Source: Archangium violaceum Cb vi76 (GTDB lineage Bacteria; Myxococcota; Myxococcia; Myxococcales; Myxococcaceae). Taken from it: a stretch of DNA of 64,000 bases. Of the stretch, positions 16,653-23,976 are shown piece after piece. A program made the position numbers and the translations under genes. The DNA lies in assembly GCF_000733295.1 (NCBI RefSeq), contig NZ_JPMI01000156.1, positions 1 to 64,000 of the forward strand, in the 5' to 3' direction. The notes under the pieces were generated by a model. That model saw only the letters and a list, made by a program, of their open reading frames with translations, was not told the origin of the DNA and did no database searches. Each line of letters begins with the position of its first letter. Position 1 is the stretch's first letter.

Positions 16653-16795
16653 GTCCTTGACTGAGTTAGCGGGGCCCTGGAGTCCGGGGCCCCGGTGAGT
16701 ACCCGGCGATTCGAAAGGTCGCCGGAGGTCGTCCCAAAGGGCAGTCACGACCCCCCCACAAGCGGGTCCCCTCCGAAGAAAGAAGAAGCACTCCC

Positions 16796-17026
16796 ATGAC
16801 CAACGTCGCTCTCGCCTTCCTCGCCGCCGGCCTCGGTGCCGGCCTCTCCATCATCGGCGCCGCCCTGGGCATCGGCCGTCTGGCCGCCGCCGCCATGGAC
16901 GCCACGGGCCGTCAGCCGGCCGCCGGCGGTGACATCCGCACCACCATGATCATCGCCGCGGCCCTCATCGAAGGCGCCACGCTGTTCGCGCTGGTCGTGT
17001 GCGTTCTGCTCGCCGTCAAGGTCTGA
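16796..17026 (+). CDS. atpE: F0F1 ATP synthase subunit c
   Basis: The product has 76 residues and folds as a two-helix hairpin. Helix 1 is the Gly-rich GAGLSIIGAALGIG; the polar loop contains RQPAAGG; helix 2 carries the ion-binding carboxylate in AALIEGATLFALVV. The residue after the Glu is Gly, not Ser/Thr, and the helix-1 Gln of sodium rings is absent, so a proton-binding ring is likely. The gap of 143 bp after atpB may hold a separate ribosome site; a GAAGAAAGAAGAAG stretch lies just before the ATG. Confidence 0.97.
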   Translation: MTNVALAFLAAGLGAGLSIIGAALGIGRLAAAAMDATGRQPAAGGDIRTTMIIAAALIEGATLFALVVCVLLAVKV

Positions 17027-17146
17027 TTCAGGCCGTCGTCGAGTAGGACCCGGGGTCCGGCGCCTGCTACAGACGGGGGGCGCCGGCCCTTGCATCATGT
17101 AGAGAATCCCCGCAGTCCCCCTGCCGCCGTACCGCCGAAGGCCGCC

Positions 17147-17677
17147 ATGCTCCTGCCCAACGTTCTCGCCGCCAGCAGCTTCGTGGAGGTCCGCCCGGGC
17201 CTCATCTTCTGGACCCTCGTCACCTTCATCACCGTCGCCATCGTCCTGCGGGCGAAGGCGTGGGGCCCCATCCTGTCGCTCGTCGAGGAGCGCGAGAAGC
17301 AGATCGCCAGCTCCATCGAGGCCGCCAAGCGTGAGCGCGCCGAGGCCGAGAAGCTGCTCGCCGAGCAGAAGACGGCCATCGCCGAGGCCCGCCGCGACGC
17401 GCAGGAGATGCTCCGCCGCAACCAGCAGGAGGTGGAGAAGTTCCGCGAGGAGCTGATGGCCAAGAGCCGCAAGGAGGCCGAGGAGTTCAAGGCGTCCGCG
17501 ACGCGGGAGATTGAAGAGCAGAAGTCCAAGGCCATCGCCGAGGTGAAGGCCATGGCGGTGGACCTCTCCATGGAGGTGGCCAGCAAGCTGCTCAACGAGC
17601 GCCTGGACGACTCCAAGCACCGCGCCCTGGCCGAGCAGTTCGTGCAGGGCCTGCCGGTCAAGCAGGGCCGGGCGTAA
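17147..17677 (+). CDS. atpF: F0F1 ATP synthase subunit b
   Basis: The product has 176 residues. One N-terminal membrane helix (GLIFWTLVTFITVAIVLRA) is followed by a long Glu/Lys/Ala/Arg coiled coil that forms the peripheral stalk (EEREKQIASSIEAAKRER onward), and a C-terminal segment that binds delta. ATG 17147 is preferred over an in-frame ATG at 17090, because the latter adds a Pro-rich leader atypical of the family. No delta, alpha, gamma, beta or epsilon genes follow, so F1 must be encoded elsewhere. Confidence 0.96.
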   Translation: MLLPNVLAASSFVEVRPGLIFWTLVTFITVAIVLRAKAWGPILSLVEEREKQIASSIEAAKRERAEAEKLLAEQKTAIAEARRDAQEMLRRNQQEVEKFREELMAKSRKEAEEFKASATREIEEQKSKAIAEVKAMAVDLSMEVASKLLNERLDDSKHRALAEQFVQGLPVKQGRA

Positions 17678-17722
17678 CCCACCGGATTTCCGGGTCCGCG
17701 CACCGCTGTTCAGGAATCCAAT

Positions 17723-18832
17723 ATGGCGCTTTCCATCGGCATCGTCGGTCTGCCCAACGTGGGCAAGTCCACCCTGTTCAACGCACTCTCGGCGGCGGGG
17801 GCCCAGGCGGCCAACTACCCGTTCTGCACCATCGAGCCCAACGTGGGCGTGGTGCCGGTGCCGGACGAGCGGCTGGACAAGCTGTCTGCCCTGGTGAAGC
17901 CGCTGAAGAAGATTCCCACCTCGCTCGAGTTCGTGGACATCGCGGGCCTGGTGCGCGGCGCCTCGAAGGGCGAGGGACTGGGCAACCAGTTCCTCGGCAA
18001 CATCCGCCAGGTGGACGCGGTGCTGCACGTGCTGCGCTGCTTCGTGGACGACAACGTCACCCACGTGGAGGGTGGCGTGGACCCGGTGCGGGACCGGGAC
18101 GTGGTGGACACCGAGCTCTGCCTCAAGGACATGGAGACGGTGGAGAAGCGCCGCGAGCGCTCGCAGAAGAACGCCAAGATGGGCGGCAAGGCGGGCGACG
18201 AGGCCAAGGCGGAGCTGGCGCTGCTGGACAAGGTGAAGGCGGGGTTGGACTCGGCCATCACCGTGCGCGCGCAGAAGCTGACGGCCGACGAGCGGGCGCT
18301 GCTGAGCGATCTCTTCCTGCTGACGGACAAGCCGGTGCTGTACGTGGCGAACATCAGCGAGAAGCAGATTGGGAAGGAAGACGCGGACCCGATGGTGCAG
18401 CGGGTGCGGGAGATGGCGGCGAAGGAGGGCGCGGGGGTGGTGGTGCTGGCCGCGGCGATGGAGGCGGAGATCCAGCAACTGCCCGAGGAGGAGCGTCCGG
18501 GCTTCCTGGAGAGCGCGGGGCTGACGGAGCCGGGCCTGCACAAGGTGGTGCGCGAGGGCTACAAGCTGCTGGGCCTGCAGACGTACTTCACGGTGGGCGA
18601 GCAGGAGTGCCGGGCGTGGACGATCCACAAGGGTGACAAGGCGCCGCAAGCGGCGGGCGTCATCCACTCGGACTTCGAGCGCGGCTTCATCAAGGCCGAG
18701 GTGATGAGGTGGGAAGACCTCCTCAAGCTCGGCAGCGAGTCGGCGGTGAAGGAGAAGGGCCTGCTGCGCGTGGAAGGCAAGGAGTACGTGGTGCAGGACG
18801 GTGACTGCATGCACTTCCGCTTCAACGTGTAA
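17723..18832 (+). CDS. ychF: redox-regulated ATPase YchF (Obg-family)
   Basis: The product has 369 residues, close to the usual 363. The G1 loop is GLPNVGKSTLFNALS, switch I/II regions are FCTIEPNVGVV and FVDIAGLVRGASKGEGLG, and the base-recognition loop is NISE instead of NKxD. That loop gives preference for ATP over GTP. The TGS domain occupies the C-terminus (TYFTVGEQECRAW through FERGFIKAEVM). The protein associates with ribosomes and responds to oxidative stress. It starts 46 bp after atpF and may be read through from the F0 operon. Confidence 0.98.
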   Translation: MALSIGIVGLPNVGKSTLFNALSAAGAQAANYPFCTIEPNVGVVPVPDERLDKLSALVKPLKKIPTSLEFVDIAGLVRGASKGEGLGNQFLGNIRQVDAVLHVLRCFVDDNVTHVEGGVDPVRDRDVVDTELCLKDMETVEKRRERSQKNAKMGGKAGDEAKAELALLDKVKAGLDSAITVRAQKLTADERALLSDLFLLTDKPVLYVANISEKQIGKEDADPMVQRVREMAAKEGAGVVVLAAAMEAEIQQLPEEERPGFLESAGLTEPGLHKVVREGYKLLGLQTYFTVGEQECRAWTIHKGDKAPQAAGVIHSDFERGFIKAEVMRWEDLLKLGSESAVKEKGLLRVEGKEYVVQDGDCMHFRFNV

Positions 18833-18836
18833 CCAC

Positions 18837-18869
18837 CCCTCTCCCCCTGGGAGAGGGACGGGGTGAGGG
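18837..18869. terminator. REP-like hairpin between convergent genes, likely bidirectional terminator
   Basis: CCCTCTCCC-CCT-GGGAGAGGG (18837-18857) is a perfect 9-bp stem with a 3-base loop, followed by ACGGGGTGAGGGT. It lies 5 bases after the ychF stop and before the stop of the minus-strand gene at 18939. There is no T tract, as is common in very GC-rich genomes. The same word recurs elsewhere in the window. Confidence 0.6.
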
Positions 18870-18938
18870 TCGTCGAGAGGGTGCCGAGAGGACCGAAGAG
18901 GGTCCCGGCACCCTCCGTGCTTTGCGGGGGACGGTGGG

Positions 18939-19214
18939 TTACGCCGGCCCGCGGAGCGCGGTGTAGAGCCACAGGGCGACAGCGAGCGCGGCGACGGCGG
19001 TGGAGAGGATGGCGGCGCGGCGGGAGCGGCCCTCGTCGGGGAACTTCCGGGCGCGCACCCACATGCCGCCCACGCGGACGGCGACGAAGAAGGCGAGCAG
19101 GGCGGCGCCGATCCACTTCCAGCCGGCGGGGCGGGTGAGGGCCACGGCCCAGGCGCCGATGAAGGCGACGTTGCCGAGCAGGAGCATCAGTTGGATGCGG
19201 AGGAAGGGACTCAT
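18939..19214 (-). CDS. small membrane protein of unknown function
   Basis: The product has 91 residues with three predicted helices: LMLLLGNVAFIGAWAVAL, WIGAALLAFFVAVRVGGM and ILSTAVAALAVALWLYTAL. The segment WVRARKFPDEGRSRRA between the second and third is strongly basic and should be cytosolic. I recognise no family. ATG 19214 gives a natural N-terminus; the longer upstream frame runs through the lipoprotein gene and is not coding. Confidence 0.6.
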   Translation of the reverse strand: MSPFLRIQLMLLLGNVAFIGAWAVALTRPAGWKWIGAALLAFFVAVRVGGMWVRARKFPDEGRSRRAAILSTAVAALAVALWLYTALRGPA

Positions 19215-19377
19215 GGGTGCTCGGGTACGGCGTGGAGGGGGCGGAGTCCAGTGCATTGTCATATGGCGTGCGCCAGGAGACGGCCGGTGGGTGGAGGAGG
19301 GCACACGGGAGCGTAGGCTGACCGGGGCTCGAGAAGAGGCTGCTCCCCGCGCTGAGTGAGCTTCATGGAGGCGGTCC

Positions 19378-20172
19378 ATGCGCCTGCTGTTCCTCGGATT
19401 CGTGCTCACCTTTCTTGCCTCGTGTGCGGGCTCGCGAGGGAGCGGACGCGAACTCCATATCCAAAAGACCGGGGGCGAAGCACGGCAGGGTGCTCGGGCG
19501 AGCCGTGATGATGCCGGGAAATGGAGTGCTCCCTCGCGCACGGAGACAGAAGCCGTGCATCGCATGGAGAGTGCTATCGACGCGGCCGAACGCCTCCAGC
19601 ATGACGAGCAGATACCCGAGCAAGAGCGTGAAGTACTCATCCACGCACTCCAGGAGGCTCGTGCTGCGTTGGAGCGGTACCGTGCTGCGCGTCTTGATGA
19701 AGCAGCTCGCGCTACGACCCTCGGGACGATCGGCGTGGCCGCGGCGGCCATCGTGGCGGACGATGCAACAATGGTGGGCGTGGCCGATGACCCCCTGTTG
19801 ATACCGCTGGCACTCGCGGCAATGGTGACGGTGCTCCAGGCGAATGCGCCCTCCACACGCGATGAACTGGCGCGTGCCTGGCTCGACCTGGGTCATCAAC
19901 TCGAGGTGTTGAGAGAGACCATTGCCCTGACGTCTCCAGGGAATGTCATACACCCGCATGTTGTCGATGAGGCTCGCAAGAGAGCCATCCGGAGGGCGGC
20001 TGCGGAGGGGACGATATTGACGGAGTCGCAGGTCAACGAGGAGTTGCTGTGTGACGAGCTCGAGCGGATGGCGCGGGAATTACGCCGAGCGAAGAAGACC
20101 AATGAATGGAAGAAGGTCATTTCGACCCAGAAGGGGCTCGATTGCAGACCGTCGCGTCACAGCCGGGAGTAG
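19378..20172 (+). CDS. lipoprotein, possible SitA-like toxin
   Basis: The product has 264 residues. The lipoprotein signal is clear (MRLLFLGFVLTFLASC). Residues 60-125 are helical and charged; residues 110-140 form a hydrophobic Ala/Val-rich stretch (TLGTIGVAAAAIVADDATM), as often seen before the toxic tip of lipoprotein toxins. The C-terminal 60 residues are basic with two Cys (LLCDELERMARELRRA, then STQKGLDCRPSRHSR), faintly like the bacterial toxin 34 family; this is a by-eye impression only. The next gene starts 3 bp downstream and encodes a HEAT-repeat protein, a plausible immunity partner. GGAGG precedes the ATG. It could also be a structural lipoprotein. Confidence 0.7.
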   Translation: MRLLFLGFVLTFLASCAGSRGSGRELHIQKTGGEARQGARASRDDAGKWSAPSRTETEAVHRMESAIDAAERLQHDEQIPEQEREVLIHALQEARAALERYRAARLDEAARATTLGTIGVAAAAIVADDATMVGVADDPLLIPLALAAMVTVLQANAPSTRDELARAWLDLGHQLEVLRETIALTSPGNVIHPHVVDEARKRAIRRAAAEGTILTESQVNEELLCDELERMARELRRAKKTNEWKKVISTQKGLDCRPSRHSRE

Positions 20173-20175
20173 ACG

Positions 20176-20958
20176 ATGGCAAATCAGGAAATCGAAAAGC
20201 TGCTGACGCTCTGCAGGACGGGCACCGCAGAGGAACAGTGCAAGGCCATCGTTGACCTCGAAGACCTGCGGGCACGCGAGGCGGTTCCAGTGCTGCTCGG
20301 GCTGGCCTCATCCCCGGATCCCGACGTGCGGGCCAACGTCGCAACCGCTTTCGGGGTGCTGGGCTCCTGTGAGTCGGTGGCGCCCGCGTTGCTCTCACTC
20401 CTGGAGGACCCGGATGAGCTGGTCAGGGTGATGGCCATCCAGTCGTTGGAGGAATTGCGGTGCGCTGAGTGCGTCCCCCACCTGATTCAACACCTGGCTT
20501 CCGATCCGGATGGCATGGTGCGGCTCCAGGCGGCGGAGACCCTGGGGGCGTTGAGGGACCGTGCGGCGTTGCCGTCCTTGACGGCCGCCCTGCGAGATCC
20601 GGACGCGGGTGTTCGCTCCTATGCCGCCGGGTCACTGGGGCAATTGGGGGAGCGCGGGGTGATGCCCGAGTTGCGCGCCCTGCTCGCCGCGGAGCAGGAC
20701 TCCATGGTCCGGGCCTCCGTGTACCAGGCGCTCTACCAGCTCGGTGACGAGGCGGCGCTGACGCTCCTGCTGGATGGGGTGGAGGGGGTGGATGACCTGA
20801 CAGCGGCCACCATGCTCAACATGGCGGCCCGGGTGATACGCCCCCAACAGGCGGAACTGCTGCGCTCCAGGCTCCAAGCGCTCCGGCGCTCCCGTCCCGG
20901 CCTGGAGGGGGAGACCGAGTCGCTGCTACGCAAGGTGCCGGGCTCCGCGCCAGGGTAG
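20176..20958 (+). CDS. HEAT-repeat protein, possible immunity partner
   Basis: The product has 260 residues made almost wholly of HEAT-like helical pairs with the Asp-Pro/Asp-x-x-Val-Arg signature: LASSPDPDVRANVATAFG, LEDPDELVRVMAIQSL, LASDPDGMVRLQAAETLG and LRDPDAGVRSYAAGSLG. Such alpha-solenoids bind proteins. There is no signal peptide. The 3-bp spacing to the upstream lipoprotein gene, with the ribosome site (GGGAG) inside its last codons, indicates coupled translation. By analogy with toxin/immunity pairs it could bind the upstream lipoprotein's C-terminal domain. A general scaffolding role cannot be excluded. Confidence 0.85.
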   Translation: MANQEIEKLLTLCRTGTAEEQCKAIVDLEDLRAREAVPVLLGLASSPDPDVRANVATAFGVLGSCESVAPALLSLLEDPDELVRVMAIQSLEELRCAECVPHLIQHLASDPDGMVRLQAAETLGALRDRAALPSLTAALRDPDAGVRSYAAGSLGQLGERGVMPELRALLAAEQDSMVRASVYQALYQLGDEAALTLLLDGVEGVDDLTAATMLNMAARVIRPQQAELLRSRLQALRRSRPGLEGETESLLRKVPGSAPG

Positions 20959-20975
20959 ACTTCTCCTTCGAGTTA

Positions 20976-22271
20976 TCAGGGCACGGGCGCGGTGACAGGC
21001 GCTCCCACGTAGCGGGCCCTCGGCCGTAGCAGGTGTCCCTGCTCGCGTTGCTCCAGCACGTGCGCTACCCAGCCCGCCGCTCGCCCCACCGCGAACAGCG
21101 CCGCCGCCGCTCCCGCTGGCAGATTCAGCGCCGATGCCAGCGCCACCAGTCCGAAGTCCACCGTCGGCGCTGGGTGGCCCGCCTCCCGCATCGCCTCCTC
21201 CACCGTGCGCAGCACCCGGACGCCCACCGTCTCCGGACGGAAGGCATAGGCCGCCTCCAGCAGCGGCGGCGTGCGTGGATCTCCCTCCGGATAGAGCCGG
21301 TGTCCGAAGCCCGGTACCGACTCGCCCCGACGCAGCCGCTCGTGCACCACCGTGCGTGCCCGCTCCGGCCTTCCCACCTCCTGCAGCAGGGCCTCGATGC
21401 GGTCACTCGCGCCTCCGTGCTTCGGCCCCGAGACCGCCGCCAGCGCCGCGCTCATGCACGCGTACAGGTCCGCCCCCGAGGACGCCGTCACCCGCGCCGC
21501 GAACGTGGACACGTTCAGCTCGTGGTCCGCGCACAGCACCAGTGCCCGGTCCAGCATCTCCGGCGCCCGCTTCGCCGTCGCTCCCCACGCCACCGCCAGC
21601 GAGGCCGCCACCGTCTCCTCCTTCAGCGCCCGGGACACCCGCGTCGGCGCGTGCGCCGCGCACACCCAGGCCGCCAGATGCCGCAGCAGCCGCCGCCCCC
21701 TCAGCCGCTCCTGCTCCGCCGGGGCCGCGAAGCGCACCTCGTCCCAGGCCCCCAGCAACGGCACCACCGTCAGCAGCACCGTCAACGGAGGCGAGCGCTT
21801 CGGCACCAACGCCGCCACCGCCGAGGGCTGTACGGGCAGCTCCGGCGAGGGCCACCGCATCGGCTGGGCCGGCAGGGTGCCCGTCCAGAGCAGCTCCGCC
21901 ACGTCCTCGAAGCTCCGCCCCTCCACCGCGAGCCGCACCGCCGGGTACCCCCGGTACGCCAGCCCCTCCGCCCCCACCCGTGACACCGCCGAGTCGATGA
22001 CGGGCTCGCCCCAGCGCAGCGCTCCCGCCGCCACCGCCGCGTGCCCCGCCCGCGCATCGTGCCGCGCCTTCAGCCGCTCGAGGTCCGCACGGACGTACCG
22101 GTTCTCCTTCGTCCCCGGCTCCGGCACGCACCGCACCAGGCCCCGGCTCACGTACGTGTAGAGCGTCGCCCGCTTCACCCCCAGCAGCTCCGCCGCCTCC
22201 GCCGCCGGCACCAGCTCTTCATCTCGACTGTCGAATCGAGATTGAGCCCTGGGCCCTCGCGCTTTAACCAT
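20976..22271 (-). CDS. citrate synthase-family protein with N-terminal helix-turn-helix
   Basis: The product has 431 residues. Residues about 20-75 form a MerR/excisionase-type HTH (ELVPAAEAAELLGVKRATLYTYVSRGLV). The rest is a citrate synthase fold with the catalytic triad in place: His in KHGGASD, His in SVPGFGHRLYPEGD, and Asp in PTVDFGLVAL. Known members with this fusion condense oxaloacetate or propionyl-type substrates; whether they also bind DNA is unproven. The large Ala/Pro-rich insertions are unlike housekeeping citrate synthases, so this is probably an accessory paralogue. TCGA-rich palindromes surround its 5' end. The ATG at 22271 is the first available start. Confidence 0.85.
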   Translation of the reverse strand: MVKARGPRAQSRFDSRDEELVPAAEAAELLGVKRATLYTYVSRGLVRCVPEPGTKENRYVRADLERLKARHDARAGHAAVAAGALRWGEPVIDSAVSRVGAEGLAYRGYPAVRLAVEGRSFEDVAELLWTGTLPAQPMRWPSPELPVQPSAVAALVPKRSPPLTVLLTVVPLLGAWDEVRFAAPAEQERLRGRRLLRHLAAWVCAAHAPTRVSRALKEETVAASLAVAWGATAKRAPEMLDRALVLCADHELNVSTFAARVTASSGADLYACMSAALAAVSGPKHGGASDRIEALLQEVGRPERARTVVHERLRRGESVPGFGHRLYPEGDPRTPPLLEAAYAFRPETVGVRVLRTVEEAMREAGHPAPTVDFGLVALASALNLPAGAAAALFAVGRAAGWVAHVLEQREQGHLLRPRARYVGAPVTAPVP

Positions 22272-22326
22272 TCGTCATTCCTCCCGGCGCGCATTGTCGA
22301 CTCGACTCGATGGCGCGTCGAGTCGA
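22221..22326. promoter_or_regulatory. cluster of TCGA-based palindromes between HTH-citrate synthase and cupin genes
   Basis: Two symmetric elements are visible. 22221-22242 reads ATCTCGA, eight bases, TCGAGAT and lies within the first codons of the citrate synthase gene. 22297-22326 reads TCGACTCGAC, ten bases, GTCGAGTCGA in the intergenic region. A shared operator word suggests one regulator, possibly the HTH domain of the citrate synthase protein itself. Function is inferred. Confidence 0.45.
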
Positions 22327-22335
22327 GATGGGTAG

Positions 22336-22370
22336 ACCCTCACCCCAACCCTCTCCCAGTGGGGAGGGGA
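22336..22370. repeat. REP-like repeat copy
   Basis: ACCCTCACCCCAACCCTCTCCC followed by AGTGGGGAGGGG, in parts of at most 20 bases: ACCCTCACCCCAACCCTC, TCCCAGT, GGGGAGGGG. It matches the family at 1, 18837, 37752 and 45769 with small changes. It lies 17 bp upstream of the cupin ATG and would fold in its leader. Confidence 0.55.
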
Positions 22371-22386
22371 TTTCTCGGAGTTCGTC

Positions 22387-22887
22387 ATGGCTCATCCCCA
22401 CGTCGTCAACGCGCAGGACCTCCCCTGGTCCGAGAGCACCCGTGGTCTCCGCATCGCCATGCGCCGCAAGCAGCTCGGCGCCGCCGCCCAGGGACAGAAG
22501 CTCGGTTGCAGCCTCTTCGAGCTCCCTCCCGGCAAGCAGTCCTGGCCCCGCCACTACCACCTCGCCAACGAGGAGGCCCTCTTCATCCTCGAGGGCTCCG
22601 GCACGCTGCGGCTCGGCGACGAGACCGTGCCCCTGAAGGCCGGTGACTACGTCGCGCTCCCCGCCGGGCCCGCCTGCGCGCACCAGCTCATCAACGAGAG
22701 CGGCTCGCCCCTGCGTTACCTCGCCTTCTCCACCATGCTCGAGCCCGACGTCATCGTGTACCCGGACTCGAAGAAGGTGGGCGTGCTCGCCGGGGCCGCT
22801 CCCGGGGGCAACAAGGCCGCGCGCACCCTGGAGGCCTACCTGCCCCTGGGCTCCCAGGTCAGCTACTGGACCGGCGAGGAAGGTTGA
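22387..22887 (+). CDS. cupin-domain protein
   Basis: The product has 166 residues and forms a single conserved beta-barrel. Cupin motif 1 is at about 57-77 (RHYHLANEEALFILEGSG), with His, His and Glu metal ligands; motif 2 is PAGPACAHQLIN with the fourth ligand His. Such small cupins bind a metal and may act as isomerases, dioxygenases or sugar-binding proteins; the substrate is not clear. It lies divergent from the HTH-citrate synthase gene. The next gene follows after 35 bp on the same strand. Confidence 0.88.
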   Translation: MAHPHVVNAQDLPWSESTRGLRIAMRRKQLGAAAQGQKLGCSLFELPPGKQSWPRHYHLANEEALFILEGSGTLRLGDETVPLKAGDYVALPAGPACAHQLINESGSPLRYLAFSTMLEPDVIVYPDSKKVGVLAGAAPGGNKAARTLEAYLPLGSQVSYWTGEEG

Positions 22888-22922
22888 GCCCTGGGGAGAC
22901 GCCGTGGCACCCTCGCGGTCCC

Positions 22923-23423
22923 ATGGCCTCCCTTCTCGACTCGCTCGAACGCTCGCGCCTCCTCAAGGACAGGGCTGCGGCGCGGGAGGTCCTCAACCCC
23001 GCCGAGCCTCCCCATGTCTCCCTGCTGCGCCTGTGCGACGCCGGGCTGCTCGAGGGCGGCCTCACCGTGGCGTTCGGCGTGCGGCCCGATGAGCTCGTGG
23101 GTCCTCTCACCATGGCCATGGGCGGCGCCGCGAAGCGCTTCAAGGTCGTCGATGTCCGCGAGCGCCCGCGCCTCGAGCTCCACGTCCTCGCCGGAGAGAC
23201 GTCCGAGCGCTGGGAGGTGGAGGACCTCTGGGCGCTCGTGCACAACCTCAACAGCCTCTACCGTGACGCCCCCGACGTGCGCGCCATCGCCCTGCTCGGC
23301 GAGTGGAACGACGCGCTCCAGCTCCTGTGCGTGGACAAGCGCGCCCTCCCGCGGCTCCTGCGCGAGCGCTTCTTCGCGCCCCAGAACAGGGACGCCCTGG
23401 AGCGCGAGCCCGAGCGCTCCTGA
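22923..23423 (+). CDS. conserved-looking hypothetical protein
   Basis: The product has 166 residues and I do not recognise it. The protein is soluble and of mixed alpha/beta type, with a central stretch RFKVVDVRERPRLELHVLAGE and a Trp-rich helix (ERWEVEDLWALVHNLNSLY). No catalytic motif stands out. ATG 22923 gives a natural start (MASLLDSLERSRLL); a TTG at 22884 overlapping the cupin stop is less likely. It probably shares a transcript with the cupin gene. Confidence 0.65.
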   Translation: MASLLDSLERSRLLKDRAAAREVLNPAEPPHVSLLRLCDAGLLEGGLTVAFGVRPDELVGPLTMAMGGAAKRFKVVDVRERPRLELHVLAGETSERWEVEDLWALVHNLNSLYRDAPDVRAIALLGEWNDALQLLCVDKRALPRLLRERFFAPQNRDALEREPERS

Positions 23424-23429
23424 GGCCCG

Positions 23430-23945
23430 TCAGCGTCCCCGCCGCTTGAACTGCGCCAGGCTGAGCTGCTGGTTCAGCCGGGCAATCTCCCTCCGCGCGG
23501 CCTCGAGCTCCTCCGTGGGCTTCGTGCCACCGAAGAGCTCACGGAGCCTCTCCACCAACGAGCGTTTGCCGGAGGACGAGCGGGAGCCACGCTTCGCCTT
23601 GGCCTTCGTCAGCGCCTGATTCGAGACCTCCAGCTGCTTCTTCAGCTGCTTCACCTCGTCGCGCGCCAGCGTGGCTTCCCGCCGGGACTCGCTCAGCTCG
23701 GCCGTGCGCGTGGCGAGCTGCTGGTCCACCTCCGCGCGCGCGGAGCGGAGGGCGGCGTTCTCCTTCTCCAGCGACTGCACCTGTGTCCGCAGGGCCTGGA
23801 GCTCCGCCGCTTCCTGCTTCTCGTCGCGCGGTGGTGCCACGGGGGCCGCCTTCTCGCGTGCGGCCAGCTCGGCCTTGAGGCGTTTCACCTCCGTCTGCGT
23901 CGTCTCGAGCAGATCCCTCAGCTCGCGCTCTTCCGACCTGGCCAC
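23430..23945 (-). CDS. coiled-coil protein
   Basis: The product has 171 residues. Nearly the whole chain is a heptad-type coiled coil rich in Glu, Lys, Arg, Ala and Gln (EERELRDLLETTQTEVKRLK, LRTQVQSLEKENAALRSA, ARDEVKQLKKQLEVSNQA). It is broken by a Pro-rich bit near residue 37 and a basic Ser-rich bit near 120 (KRGSRSSSGKRSL). No signal peptide or membrane segment is seen. Such proteins may act as polar or cytoskeletal scaffolds; no function can be named. It is convergent with the preceding gene across 6 bp. Confidence 0.65.
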   Translation of the reverse strand: MARSEERELRDLLETTQTEVKRLKAELAAREKAAPVAPPRDEKQEAAELQALRTQVQSLEKENAALRSARAEVDQQLATRTAELSESRREATLARDEVKQLKKQLEVSNQALTKAKAKRGSRSSSGKRSLVERLRELFGGTKPTEELEAARREIARLNQQLSLAQFKRRGR

Positions 23946-23976
23946 GCTTCCTCCCCGGTGGCCGGGATCATAGCAC

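Noticed and set aside
16745-18814. A minus-strand frame of 689 codons across atpE, atpF and ychF
   Set aside because: All three plus-strand genes are certain; the antisense frame shows no domain.
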